DNA of 64,000 bases from positions 5,090,001 through 5,154,000 of the forward strand of contig NZ_CP047242.1 of NCBI RefSeq assembly GCF_009856605.1, written 5' to 3'. Numbering within the stretch: position 1 is the stretch's first letter; every line of letters starts with the position of its first letter. Shown one piece after another: positions 36,241 through 45,336 of this stretch. The translations under genes and the position numbers were made by a program. Under the pieces are notes generated by a model. It saw nothing but the letters and a program-made list of their open reading frames with translations. It was not told the DNA's origin and did not search any database. Source of the stretch: Trichormus variabilis 0441 (GTDB lineage: Bacteria > Cyanobacteriota > Cyanobacteriia > Cyanobacteriales > Nostocaceae).

Positions 36241-36362
36241 TTTTCTCTACATATTTTCTTGGATGTTCATATCTTGCCGTTTTGTCGGCAGAGATAGCAT
36301 CGGAAAAATGGGGAGAATTTAATCTAGACAAATGGCTAGTGGCGGACAATAGAGTGGGTAAT

Positions 36363-37031
36363 CTAAGCCTCTAGCCTCTGTTCTAAAAATTCACTGGCTT
36401 GTTCTAAAGAATCTAAAATTTTGTAAGTCAAGCATCTGATTTCCGGTGATGGTTGTTCTATATCGGGAACCATAATCGGATACATCCCAGCGCTAAAAGC
36501 TGCTTCTACCCCTACACATGAGTCTTCAAAAACTACGCACTGCACAGGTGTAACATTAATTCTGCGACTAACTTCCAAATATATATCTGGTGCGGGTTTA
36601 CCTTGTGGTACATCTTCGCTGGTGACAATGGTTGTAAAGTAAGGCAAGATACCAGCGTTGCTTAAACGGCGGATGGTGCGGCTGCGGGATGTGCCTGTTC
36701 CTAAGGCGATGATAATCCCTAAACTATTTAGTTGACACAATAAGTTTAACGCACCTGGTTTCATTGGCAAACCTTCTTGCAGTTCTCGGCGATCGCCAAT
36801 TTCAATTCGGTGTCTTTTTATCGCCTCAAAAGGAAAATCATTGCCATATCTTTGTTTGAGAATTTTTTCTCGCCATGACAAATCACGCCCGACAAATTCA
36901 CTATAAAAATTATCACTCATTATATATCCATGACTGGCTAAGGCTTGCTGCCATGCCCAACGAGCAATGCTTTCTGTATCAAAAAGCAAACCATCCATAT
37001 CAAAGATTGCGGCGCGGATATTTGCTAACAC
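36363..37031 (-). CDS. HAD-superfamily hydrolase, beta-phosphoglucomutase-like
   Basis: 222-aa cytoplasmic phosphatase/phosphomutase. HAD motif I is IFDMDGLLFDTE (Asp11 nucleophile, Asp13), motif II is the Thr of ALGTGTSRS, motif III is the Lys of QGKPAPDIY, and motif IV is VVFEDSCVG. A helical cap lies between residues 17 and 90, as in subfamily IA phosphoglucomutase-like members. Substrate unknown. Divergent from the hemD-like gene with a 69-bp gap. Confidence 0.88.
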   Translation of the reverse strand: MLANIRAAIFDMDGLLFDTESIARWAWQQALASHGYIMSDNFYSEFVGRDLSWREKILKQRYGNDFPFEAIKRHRIEIGDRRELQEGLPMKPGALNLLCQLNSLGIIIALGTGTSRSRTIRRLSNAGILPYFTTIVTSEDVPQGKPAPDIYLEVSRRINVTPVQCVVFEDSCVGVEAAFSAGMYPIMVPDIEQPSPEIRCLTYKILDSLEQASEFLEQRLEA

Positions 37032-37100
37032 ACTTAATCCCTTATTTTCAGCTTAACAACAACACACTATACAATTACGCTGCTGATTCGATATTTGCCA

Positions 37101-37931
37101 ATGTCTAACTTGCTAACTGCATCTCACCAATTGCCCTTATACGGAAAAAGGATTTTAGTAACAGCGCCAAGAAACTACGCTTCTAGGTTGTCTGCACAAA
37201 TTATCTGCAAGGGTGGTTTACCGATTCTCATGCCCACGATAGAAACCTGCTATTTACCTAACTTTTCTCAATTAGATGCTGTTATCAGCTGCATAAATGA
37301 ATTTGATTGGATTGCATTTACTAGTAGAAACGGCATCATAGCATTTTTTGAACGTCTACATAATTTAGATATTTCTATAAATAAATTGCAAAATTGTCAA
37401 TTATGTGCATTGGGGAAAGATATAGATGTTTTATTATCTTTGTTTGGTAGAGTAGATTTAATTCCTGACGAATCTAGCCCGGCGGGGATTGTGGCTAAAT
37501 TTTCGCAAATACATGGAATTAGTAGACAAAAAATCTTAGTTCCAGTGCCAGAAGTTATAGGCATACCTGAGCCTAATATTGTGCCTAATTTTATCAAGGA
37601 TTTAGAAAAATTGGGTATGCAGGTGATTCGTGTACCTACATACATAACTCAATCTTTAGACAAAAATATTTACTCGGTGGAAATAAATTTAATTCAACAA
37701 GGCTTAATTGATGTGATTGCCTTTAGTAGTACCGCAGAAATCGAAAGTTTTTTAAAAATGTTTAACTCTAAAAATGAGTTTCAGCATTGTGTTGTTGCTT
37801 GTTTTGGCCCTTATACAGCCGCCAACGCCCAAAAGTTAGGTCTGGATGTTTCTCTTGTGTCAACAGACTTTAGTTCTTTTGAAGGTTTCGTAGAAGCAAT
37901 AGTAAAATTTTATATTGATAGTCCAACGTAA
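37101..37931 (+). CDS. uroporphyrinogen-III synthase (HemD-like)
   Basis: About 276-aa protein in two alpha/beta halves typical of HemD: GKRILVTAPRNYASRLSAQI with FDWIAFTSRNGIIAFFERL in the first half and DVIAFSSTAEIESFLKMF with VACFGPYTAANAQKLGL in the second. By family it closes and isomerises hydroxymethylbilane to uroporphyrinogen III in tetrapyrrole synthesis. A TTG at 37095 opens the frame; ATG at 37101 is preferred. Sequence divergence is high, as usual for HemD, and a second genomic hemD paralog cannot be excluded, so the symbol is withheld. Confidence 0.75.
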   Translation: MSNLLTASHQLPLYGKRILVTAPRNYASRLSAQIICKGGLPILMPTIETCYLPNFSQLDAVISCINEFDWIAFTSRNGIIAFFERLHNLDISINKLQNCQLCALGKDIDVLLSLFGRVDLIPDESSPAGIVAKFSQIHGISRQKILVPVPEVIGIPEPNIVPNFIKDLEKLGMQVIRVPTYITQSLDKNIYSVEINLIQQGLIDVIAFSSTAEIESFLKMFNSKNEFQHCVVACFGPYTAANAQKLGLDVSLVSTDFSSFEGFVEAIVKFYIDSPT

Positions 37932-37965
37932 TGCGATCGCCTATGTAATATCGTAAGCGATCGCA
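37932..37965. terminator. HIP1-containing hairpin between convergent genes
   Basis: TGCGATCGC and GCGATCGCA form a perfect 9-bp stem with a 16-nt loop just after the hemD-like stop. It is built from two HIP1 octamers. It may act as a bidirectional terminator, although no long T-run follows. Confidence 0.45.
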
Positions 37966-38016
37966 GTTCATCAAATATTTTGTATAATGAGCAAATATGC
38001 CCATTATAGAAGCTAG

Positions 38017-38469
38017 TTAGCCAACAGCAGATTCAATGTTAACCTTCACGACTTTATTCTTTTCTGCTTCGGCTTTAGGTAATGTCAAATTCAAGATACC
38101 ATCTTTATATTCTGCCTTGACGTTGGTATTTTGAATACGTGTGGGTAAAGGGATTACGCGTTGGAATTTGCCATATTGGAATTCGCTTTTGACAACACCC
38201 TTATCTTCCGTCTTAGTTTCAGATTTACGTTCGCCACTAATATAAACTGCTTTGTCAGTGACTTGTAAATCTACATCTTTAGCATCAATTCCAGGAAGTT
38301 CTAGTTTTAGATGAATTGCTTCTGCTGTTTCATGTATTTCAGCAGCCGGAACTCTAGTTAGGGTTCTTTCTAATACTGTAGATGGTAGCATATCTTCCTC
38401 AAACAAATGATTTAATTGACGTTGTAAAGTATTTAAATCTTGCCAAGGGTTCCAACGAATAATTGTCAT
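38017..38469 (-). CDS. Hsp20 small heat-shock protein
   Basis: 150-aa alpha-crystallin-type chaperone that holds unfolding proteins, in cyanobacteria also near thylakoid membranes. The N-terminus MTIIRWNPWQDLNTLQRQLNHLF is the bacterial class A Hsp20 signature. The crystallin domain spans about 45-135 (ELPGIDAKDVDLQVTDKAVYISGER) and ends with GILNLTLPKAE. The open frame runs to 38577, but GAGGAG lies 8 nt before the ATG at 38469, which is clearly the start. That leaves a leader of over 100 nt with an inverted repeat further upstream (38594-38652), suggesting heat or redox control. Convergent with the hemD-like gene. Confidence 0.93.
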   Translation of the reverse strand: MTIIRWNPWQDLNTLQRQLNHLFEEDMLPSTVLERTLTRVPAAEIHETAEAIHLKLELPGIDAKDVDLQVTDKAVYISGERKSETKTEDKGVVKSEFQYGKFQRVIPLPTRIQNTNVKAEYKDGILNLTLPKAEAEKNKVVKVNIESAVG

Positions 38470-38593
38470 ATCTTTGACTCCTCTAAGGTTTTCCTGCGAA
38501 TCGCTTCCAGGCTTTAATCTTTCATTTGTTCTCATCATATTGAGAAAATAGGTGAGTGTAAATTCGGTTTTTATCACTTAATAGATGATGATG

Positions 38594-38652
38594 ACCGAAC
38601 CGTAAAAACCAGTATTTTCAGGTACGGGAAACACACATTTTCCTGGTTCGGT
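38594..38652. promoter_or_regulatory. inverted repeat upstream of hsp20
   Basis: ACCGAACC (38594-38601) and GGTTCGGT (38645-38652) are perfect 8-bp inverted arms 43 bp apart, about 125 bp upstream of the Hsp20 start. A related GAAACACACATTTTCC core lies between. It does not match CIRCE (TTAGCACTC-N9-GAGTGCTAA). Candidate regulator site or transcript structure; inference. Confidence 0.4.
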
Positions 38653-38825
38653 AAACTCTACTGTATATATAAAGTTTAGTCAGAAAGTCTGGAATATGAG
38701 ATTTTTAAAATAGCTGTTCCCCAGATAGCAGAAATGTGAAAAATAAATTTATAAGCTATTTAGATAGCAACATGATTTATTTTTGCTGATAATACATTTT
38801 GCTTTTGTAAAAAATACATCACAAT

Positions 38826-39146
38826 ATGTCTACAAGTTTAGTTTACTTGCTGATGGCAATTATATTTGAAGTTTCCGGCACCACCTGCATGAAATTATCA
38901 GATGGTTTTAATAAATTGACACCTTCTATTTTGATATTTGTATTTTATGGACTTTGTTTTACTTTCCAGACACTATCCCTCAAAAATATTGACATTAGTA
39001 TTGCTTACTCTGTTTGGGCAGGTTTAGGAACTGCTTTAATTGCTGGTGTTGGTCTAATTTGGTTTCGTGAATCCATGACGCTAGTTAAGTTTATCTCTAT
39101 GACTTTAATTATCGTGGGAGTAGTTGGCATAAATTCAGGGAAATAA
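38826..39146 (+). CDS. small multidrug resistance (SMR/EmrE-type) transporter
   Basis: 106-aa membrane protein with four hydrophobic helices. The essential membrane-embedded Glu is present (Glu15 in LLMAIIFEVSGTTCMKLSDGF, equivalent to EmrE Glu14), as are the conserved AYSVWAGLGTALIAGVG loop and IWFRESMTLVKFISM. Such proteins swap protons for cationic drugs or guanidinium-like compounds as dimers. The helix-3 and loop sequence looks closer to the EmrE/QacE branch than to the guanidinium exporter branch, but this is uncertain. A terminator hairpin follows immediately. Confidence 0.9.
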   Translation: MSTSLVYLLMAIIFEVSGTTCMKLSDGFNKLTPSILIFVFYGLCFTFQTLSLKNIDISIAYSVWAGLGTALIAGVGLIWFRESMTLVKFISMTLIIVGVVGINSGK

Positions 39147-39175
39147 AAACTCTACCCACAAGGGGATCGAGTTTT
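39146..39175 (+). terminator. terminator hairpin after the SMR gene
   Basis: AAAACTC and GAGTTTT arms enclose a CCC-ACAA-GGG inner stem; the 3' arm ends in TTTT. It begins at the stop codon. Confidence 0.6.
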
Positions 39176-40096
39176 GTCAGTGGTCAGTGGTCAGTGGCAA
39201 AGATATGTAAAAACTACTCCATGTGAGGGTTGGGGTATTAGACCAGTTTCAACAACTGACAACTGACAACTGACACGCAAAGCGCAATAAAAATACCTCA
39301 TACATAATTTGTATGAGGTAAAAACAGAGGAAATCAACAAAGGATGATAATGTAATTTCGCCTTGTCAAGCTAGGAGAAAGTGTTGTGGTAAAGTATAAC
39401 CAACTTAGTTGATAGGGTAACCGCCCAGCGTAGATAGTAACTATCGCAAATCTGACAATGGTGTTAGAAAAATTAGCAGACTAATCAACATCAGTCTGCT
39501 TTATATGCTCTTGAAAATAGTAAAGATAGAACGATTAAGACCGTAATTCCTTTACTTTGCATACTCTAGCAAAAGCGAATTGCTTTTTGTAGCCAGTTTG
39601 GCTAATTTTTATTATTTTCCGGCAATACAAAAGTCACAAAATAACTTCGCCAAACTTTTATATAGGAATCAGATTTGATTATTTTTGGGGTAGCCTACAA
39701 TTGCACATAAAAATCTCAGCATCTGTAGGGTGGGCATTGCCCACCTTATTATGGTTTTAGTTGGCAATGCCCCATACTACCTGTATTTCAAAAATTAAGT
39801 ATGAATCCTATATTACTAATAATTATTTAGAAATGTATTTTATTGTTAACATTTTGCAGAATTTATTGCTACATAGTTGTAAGAAACGACATTAAACCTA
39901 ACTTATAGCCGAAATTAATCAATTGAACTCTAGCTTATGTCAATATAGTATCCGGGAGAGAACCATAGTCATATAAGATATCGAGTTTGTTCACCTCCTA
40001 TATGGCACGAGTCGTCGTGTCCAAGCAAAACAGTACAAATATATTAATATCGGATTCTTATATTTAGTTTTCCGTAGGAAATTTTGAATTAAAAAA
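39176..40096. other. repeat-rich spacer upstream of the first caspase gene
   Basis: 920 bp without a supported gene. It holds short tandem repeats (GGTCAGT and ACAACTG types at 39178-39280), a 10-bp perfect stem at 39295-39319 (ACCTCATACA/TGTATGAGGT) and MITE B at 39661-39812. The last 280 bp should hold the promoter of the caspase-WD40 gene. Confidence 0.7.
39661..39812. mobile_element. MITE B, 152-bp copy
   Basis: The ends TATAGGAATC and GAATCCTATA are inverted repeats, with internal GGGTGGGCATTGCCCACC. In reverse orientation the sequence matches, along its length, the flanks of the larger copy at 57570-57809. Noncoding. Confidence 0.8.
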
Positions 40097-43000
40097 ATGT
40101 CTCCACTCGGTGTTGCTACCAGTCATTCAACTCATACCCTAGCAACAGGGAAAGCAAAACTTTGGCTGTTGCTAGTGGGAGTTAACCAATACCAAGATGA
40201 AAGACTACCAACATTGCGTTATTCGGCTGTTGACTGTCAAGGTTTAGCAGCAGCTTTAGCCGATGCAACTTACAGGTTTCCCGATAAATCAGAGTGGGTA
40301 CATCATGATTTTGCTACCCAACTACCCACACTTGCCACTGTCAGGAATAGTTTAAACAAAGTTACTCACCAGGCTCAACCAGAAGACACGATTTTATTTT
40401 ACTTTTCTGGTCACGGTATCCTAGAAACCGGTTCTCAGCAGGTGATTTTGTGTTTAGCAGATACTCAAACAGATGATTTATTGAATACAGGTTTAGGTTT
40501 ACCAGAACTTTTGCAATGCTTGGAAAATAGCCAAGCACAGACGCAGCTAGTTTGGCTAGATGCTTGTCATAGTGGTAGCCTCACATTTAGGGGTGCGAGA
40601 AGTAACCACACACCAGCATCTTTGCCCAATCCTACACCCCAGATAGTGGAATTATTACGCCAACGGGCAAAACAAAGTAAAGGATTCTACGCTTTACTTT
40701 CCTGCGATACCAATCAACAGTCTTGGGAGTTTCCCGAATTAGGACATGGGGTATTTACTTATTATTTGATGCGGGGGTTGCGGGGTGAAGCAGCAGACAT
40801 ACAAGGTTTAATTGATGCTGATGGGCTTTATCGCTACGTTTATCACCAGACACGGCAATATATTGAACAAACCAACCAACAATTACGGCTAATTAATCAA
40901 CAAAATCGCAGTCGAGGAAACACTCAGGTTTATTCAGAATATCCATTGCAAACACCAAAACGTATTGTTGAAGGTGTGGGGGAAGTGATTTTGGGAGTAA
41001 AACCTGCGTTAGTTGTGTCTCCCGATGCTCGCAAAGCCTTGATTGTGGAAGGGTTAGCAATTAATCAAACAACTCTGGCTTTTAGTCAACTGTTGGGGAC
41101 TGTAGGAGGCTTTGGGATTGAGTATTGGCCTCTGGCTCATACCAATCAAGATTTACAGGCTACAATTAGCAATTGTTTACAAACTAGAGAACTGGAGACA
41201 GAAAACCAGCAAAATCATTTTGCCACAGTCCTATTATATTTGCGGGGTAAATTGGCGCAAAGTTCAACTGGTGAACCTGTGTTAGTACTGGGAGAAAATA
41301 TTCAGTTGAGTCGTTCCTGGTTAAGACAACAATTGAGGCGATCGCTATACTCCCAACAAATTATCATCTTAGATTGTCCTTTAGACCAACATAGTCACAT
41401 ATCCTTACAAGATTGGGTAGAAGACTTACAACTGGGATTCGAGCAAGGACAATGTATTATAGCGGCTGCTTCATCACCAGACAATCCTCAACAATTCCTG
41501 CAAATTCTACACTCTAACTTACAGGCAAATCAAGAACAACCAAACCTATCAGCCGCCGCTTGGATTAACCAATTGCAACTATCCTCCCCATTACCCTTAC
41601 ACATTTGGTTATCAGGTACAAAGGGAGTAATTGAAATTATCCCTGCAAGTACAGCCGCTAAAGGTAAACAGCCAAACGCCATCGTTGATTTAGGTATTTG
41701 TCCTTACAGAGGATTACAAGCCTTCCAAGAAGAAGATATCCAATATTTTTACGGTAGAGAAACCCTCACCCAGCAACTTATCGCAGACTTGGAAACTAAG
41801 TCATTTATGGCTGTAGTGGGTGCATCGGGAAGTGGTAAATCTTCCGTCGTCCAAGCGGGATTAATTGCCCAACTCCGCCGGGGTCAGCAATTACCAGGGA
41901 GTCAACAATGGTGGATGAAAAGCCTCCGTCCTGGGGAAAATCCTCTAGTCAGCTTATCCCATTGCTTAGTAGATAGTGGTACCGCAAAAGAAAAAGCGTA
42001 TCAACAAATGCAGATAGAAGGGATGTTATATCAAGGGGCGCAAGGATTTGCCCATTGGCTACATCATCGCAGTGAACCAATGGTAGTGTTGGTGTTAGAC
42101 CAATTTGAAGAATTATTTACTCTGGCGGCTAGTGAAGATAGGCAAAGATTTATTGACACTGTTTTGGGTGCGTTGGAGTTATCACCAGACAAATTTAAAT
42201 TAATTCTTACTCTCCGGGCAGATTTTATCGCCCCCTGTTTAGAAATACCTACCTTAGCAAAGCTTTTACAGCAGTCAAGTGTTTTGCTACCGCCTTGTTT
42301 AACTCAAGAAGAGTACCGCCGCATTATTATTCATCCCGCCGAAAAAGTAGGGTTAACAGTAGACCCGGAATTAGTCGAGGTGCTATTGCAAGAGTTACAT
42401 AACTCCCCTGGAGATTTACCATTACTAGAATTTGTTCTCGAACAGTTGTGGGAATATCGAGACAAAGGCGTAATTACCTTACAAGCTTACCAGCAATACT
42501 TGGGCGGCATTAAAGGCGCATTGGAAAGGAAAGCCCAAGGAGTTTACGACACTTTAGACCCAGAAGCCCAAGAATGTACAAGGTGGATTTTTTTATCACT
42601 GACACAGTTAGGTGAAGGAACAGAAGATACCAGACGGCGGCTACTCAAGTCTGAGTTAATTGTCAAAAAATACTCTGTTGCTTTAGTAGAAAGAACATTG
42701 CAAGTTTTGACTGCTGCTAAGTTAGTGGTGGTGAATGGGGATTGGGAAGAGGCAGGAGGCAAGAGGCAGGGGGCAGGGGGCAGGGGGCAGGGGGAAAATA
42801 TCTTGCTTACAACTCCTTCCGTGACCATAGAAGTAGCCCATGAGGTGATAATTCGTCACTGGTCAACTCTACGGTGGTGGTTGGAGGAAAATCGTAGTAG
42901 ATTGCGATCGCATCGACAAATTGAACAATCGGCGGCTTTATGGCAGCAAAACAACCAACAGCCCGACTTTTTATTACAAGGTGTCCGGTTAGCAGAAGCC

Positions 43001-45232
43001 GAGGAAATTTATCTGAATTACACAGATGAATTATCTTGGGATGTCCAACATTTCATTGAAGCTTGTCTCCATGAAAGGCGACGCAAACAACACCAGGAAC
43101 AAAGCCGACTTAGACAAGCACAAAGGGCTGTCAGTATTATCAGTACGTTGGGTTTAACAGCCTTTGGTTTAGCGGTTTTTGCTTATCAACAAACCCAAAA
43201 CGCCCAAATCAAAGAAATTCAAGCTTTAAATTCTCTGTCGGAAAACTTTCTCCTCTCCCACAAACAATTAGAAGCACTCATAACTAGTGTGCAAGCCGGG
43301 AAGGAAGTACAAAACATTAGCTTAGGAATCCCCGCAGATACCCGCACGCAGACGGCAACCACTTTACAACAAGCAGTCTACAGCACTCAAGAACGTAACC
43401 GGTTACTGCATAATGCTTGGGTAACTAGTGTCAGTTATTCACCAGATGGTGAAGTTATTGCTTCTGGTAGTGTAGATAACACTATCCATCTTTGGCGTAG
43501 AGATGGTAAATTGCTGACCACTCTCACTGGTCATAATGATGGGGTAAATAGCGTCAGTTTTTCCCCCGATGGTGAAATTATCGCCTCTGGTAGTGCAGAC
43601 AGTACCATCAAGCTTTGGCAACGCAACGGTAAACTCATCACCACACTCAAAGGACATGACCAAGGTGTCAAGAGTGTTAGTTTTTCCCCCAATGGTGAAA
43701 TTATCGCCTCTGGTGGTAGTGACAATACCATCAATCTTTGGAGTCGCGCAGGTAAATTACTACTTAGTCTCAACGGCCATAGCCAAGGTGTCAATAGCGT
43801 CAAATTTTCCCCAGAAGGTGATACCATCGCCTCCGCCAGTGACGACGGAACAATTAGACTGTGGAGTTTAGACGGTCGCCCTTTAATCACCATCCCCTCC
43901 CACACAAAACAAGTATTGAGTATTAGTTTTAGCCCCGATGGGCAAACCATTGCTTCGGCTGGTGCAGACAATACCGTAAAACTCTGGAGTCGTAACGGTA
44001 CTTTGCTGAAAACTCTAGAGGGACATAATGAAGCTGTTTGGCAAGTAATTTTCTCCCCCGATGGACAGTTAATTGCTACCGCCAGCGCTGATAAAACTAT
44101 TACCCTTTGGTCGCGTGATGGCAATATCTTAGGAACTTTTGCTGGACATAACCATGAAGTCAATAGTCTCAGTTTTAGTCCCGATGGCAATACATTAGCC
44201 TCAGGTAGTGATGATAATACTGTCAGACTGTGGACTGTGAACAGAACACTACCCAAAACCTTTTATGGACATAAAGGCAGCGTCAGTTACGTCAAATTTA
44301 GCAATGATGGTCAGAAAATTACCTCACTCAGCACCGACAGCACCATGAAAATCTGGAGTCTGGATGGGAAATTACTGCAAACCTTATCGTCTCCTCTACC
44401 TGATGTCACCAGTGTCAGTTTCACCCCAGACAATAACATCGTTGCCTTAGCTAGTCCTGACCATACTATCCACCTTTACAATCGGGATGGCATTTTACTC
44501 CGTAGCTTACCAGGTCACAACCATTGGATAACGAGCTTAAGTTTCAGTCCTGACAATCAAATATTAGCTTCTGGTAGTGCTGATAAAACCATCAAACTTT
44601 GGAGTGTAAACGGTCGCTTGTTGAAAACTCTCTCAGGGCATAATGGTTGGGTGACAGATATTAAATTTAGCGCTGATGGAAAAAATATTGTCTCTGCTAG
44701 TGCTGACAAAACCATCAAAATTTGGAGCTTAGATGGTAAGCTAATCAGGACTTTACAAGGTCATAGTGCTAGTGTGTGGAGTGTCAACTTTTCACCCGAT
44801 GGTCAAACTCTCGCTTCAACTAGTCAAGATGAAACTATCAAACTCTGGAATTTAGATGGCGAATTAATCTACACCCTCCGGGGTCATGGTGATGTAGTTT
44901 ACAACTTAAGTTTTTCACCTGATAGTAAAACAATAGCCTCAGCTAGTGACGACGGCACAATTAAGCTATGGAATGTCACTCATGGCACATTACTAAAAAC
45001 CTTCCAAGGACATCGCGGCGGTGTCAGGAGTGTAAGTTTTAGTCCCGACGGTAAAATTTTGGCATCCGGTGGACATGATACTACAATCAAAGTCTGGAAC
45101 CTGGAGGGGATAGAACTACAAACCCTCAATCTAGATGAGTTGTTAAACCGTGCTTGCGATCGCCTGCATAATTATCTCACAACCAACCCTAATATAACTA
45201 CAGAAGAGTATCAGCTTTGTTTTGGAGATTAG
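40097..45232 (+). CDS. caspase-like (C14) / STAND NTPase / WD40 protein, first of a tandem pair
   Basis: 1711-aa protein. Residues 20-290 are a caspase/metacaspase-type peptidase with His106 (FYFSGHG) and Cys157 (WLDACHSG). Residues about 310-525 are a second alpha/beta region. From [13 protein letters not shown] (535) a STAND-type NTPase starts, with Walker [10 protein letters not shown] (575-583) and Walker [13 protein letters not shown]. Near 1011-1030 one hydrophobic helix ([16 protein letters not shown]) could insert in the membrane. Residues 1105-1675 hold 14 WD40 repeats, enough for two 7-blade propellers. The end is a Cys-containing helix ([10 protein letters not shown]). A GGCAGGGGGCA-type repeat inserts about 20 residues near 881-900. 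Such proteins are thought to activate the protease when the propeller senses a ligand. Targets unknown. It has a close tandem paralog 104 bp downstream. Confidence 0.88.
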   Translation: MSPLGVATSHSTHTLATGKAKLWLLLVGVNQYQDERLPTLRYSAVDCQGLAAALADATYRFPDKSEWVHHDFATQLPTLATVRNSLNKVTHQAQPEDTILFYFSGHGILETGSQQVILCLADTQTDDLLNTGLGLPELLQCLENSQAQTQLVWLDACHSGSLTFRGARSNHTPASLPNPTPQIVELLRQRAKQSKGFYALLSCDTNQQSWEFPELGHGVFTYYLMRGLRGEAADIQGLIDADGLYRYVYHQTRQYIEQTNQQLRLINQQNRSRGNTQVYSEYPLQTPKRIVEGVGEVILGVKPALVVSPDARKALIVEGLAINQTTLAFSQLLGTVGGFGIEYWPLAHTNQDLQATISNCLQTRELETENQQNHFATVLLYLRGKLAQSSTGEPVLVLGENIQLSRSWLRQQLRRSLYSQQIIILDCPLDQHSHISLQDWVEDLQLGFEQGQCIIAAASSPDNPQQFLQILHSNLQANQEQPNLSAAAWINQLQLSSPLPLHIWLSGTKGVIEIIPASTAAKGKQPNAIVDLGICPYRGLQAFQEEDIQYFYGRETLTQQLIADLETKSFMAVVGASGSGKSSVVQAGLIAQLRRGQQLPGSQQWWMKSLRPGENPLVSLSHCLVDSGTAKEKAYQQMQIEGMLYQGAQGFAHWLHHRSEPMVVLVLDQFEELFTLAASEDRQRFIDTVLGALELSPDKFKLILTLRADFIAPCLEIPTLAKLLQQSSVLLPPCLTQEEYRRIIIHPAEKVGLTVDPELVEVLLQELHNSPGDLPLLEFVLEQLWEYRDKGVITLQAYQQYLGGIKGALERKAQGVYDTLDPEAQECTRWIFLSLTQLGEGTEDTRRRLLKSELIVKKYSVALVERTLQVLTAAKLVVVNGDWEEAGGKRQGAGGRGQGENILLTTPSVTIEVAHEVIIRHWSTLRWWLEENRSRLRSHRQIEQSAALWQQNNQQPDFLLQGVRLAEAEEIYLNYTDELSWDVQHFIEACLHERRRKQHQEQSRLRQAQRAVSIISTLGLTAFGLAVFAYQQTQNAQIKEIQALNSLSENFLLSHKQLEALITSVQAGKEVQNISLGIPADTRTQTATTLQQAVYSTQERNRLLHNAWVTSVSYSPDGEVIASGSVDNTIHLWRRDGKLLTTLTGHNDGVNSVSFSPDGEIIASGSADSTIKLWQRNGKLITTLKGHDQGVKSVSFSPNGEIIASGGSDNTINLWSRAGKLLLSLNGHSQGVNSVKFSPEGDTIASASDDGTIRLWSLDGRPLITIPSHTKQVLSISFSPDGQTIASAGADNTVKLWSRNGTLLKTLEGHNEAVWQVIFSPDGQLIATASADKTITLWSRDGNILGTFAGHNHEVNSLSFSPDGNTLASGSDDNTVRLWTVNRTLPKTFYGHKGSVSYVKFSNDGQKITSLSTDSTMKIWSLDGKLLQTLSSPLPDVTSVSFTPDNNIVALASPDHTIHLYNRDGILLRSLPGHNHWITSLSFSPDNQILASGSADKTIKLWSVNGRLLKTLSGHNGWVTDIKFSADGKNIVSASADKTIKIWSLDGKLIRTLQGHSASVWSVNFSPDGQTLASTSQDETIKLWNLDGELIYTLRGHGDVVYNLSFSPDSKTIASASDDGTIKLWNVTHGTLLKTFQGHRGGVRSVSFSPDGKILASGGHDTTIKVWNLEGIELQTLNLDELLNRACDRLHNYLTTNPNITTEEYQLCFGD
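42739..42797. repeat. in-frame GGCAGGGGGCA repeat in the first caspase-WD40 gene
   Basis: Four or more units of GGCAGGG(G) encode a Gly/Arg/Gln linker between the NTPase region and the next conserved block ([15 protein letters not shown]). The paralog carries different low-complexity sequence at the same place (48103-48190). Confidence 0.85.
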
Positions 45233-45336
45233 GAAGCAGAGGAGTAGGGAGCAGGGAGCAGGGGAAGCAGGGGAAGCAAAGAAGAATAACTATGGACTGT
45301 TGACTATTGACTATTGACCAATGACCAATTAAAAAT
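45233..45336. repeat. short tandem repeat spacer between the caspase paralogs
   Basis: The entire 104-bp gap is GGGAGCAGGGGAAGCA-type and TGACTAT/TGACCAA-type repeats. No separate promoter is apparent, so the pair may be cotranscribed. Confidence 0.8.

Noticed and set aside
43531..44256. 241-aa antisense open frame across the WD40 region
   Set aside because: It follows from the repeated codon pattern of the WD40 repeats; no ribosome site and composition mirrors the sense strand.
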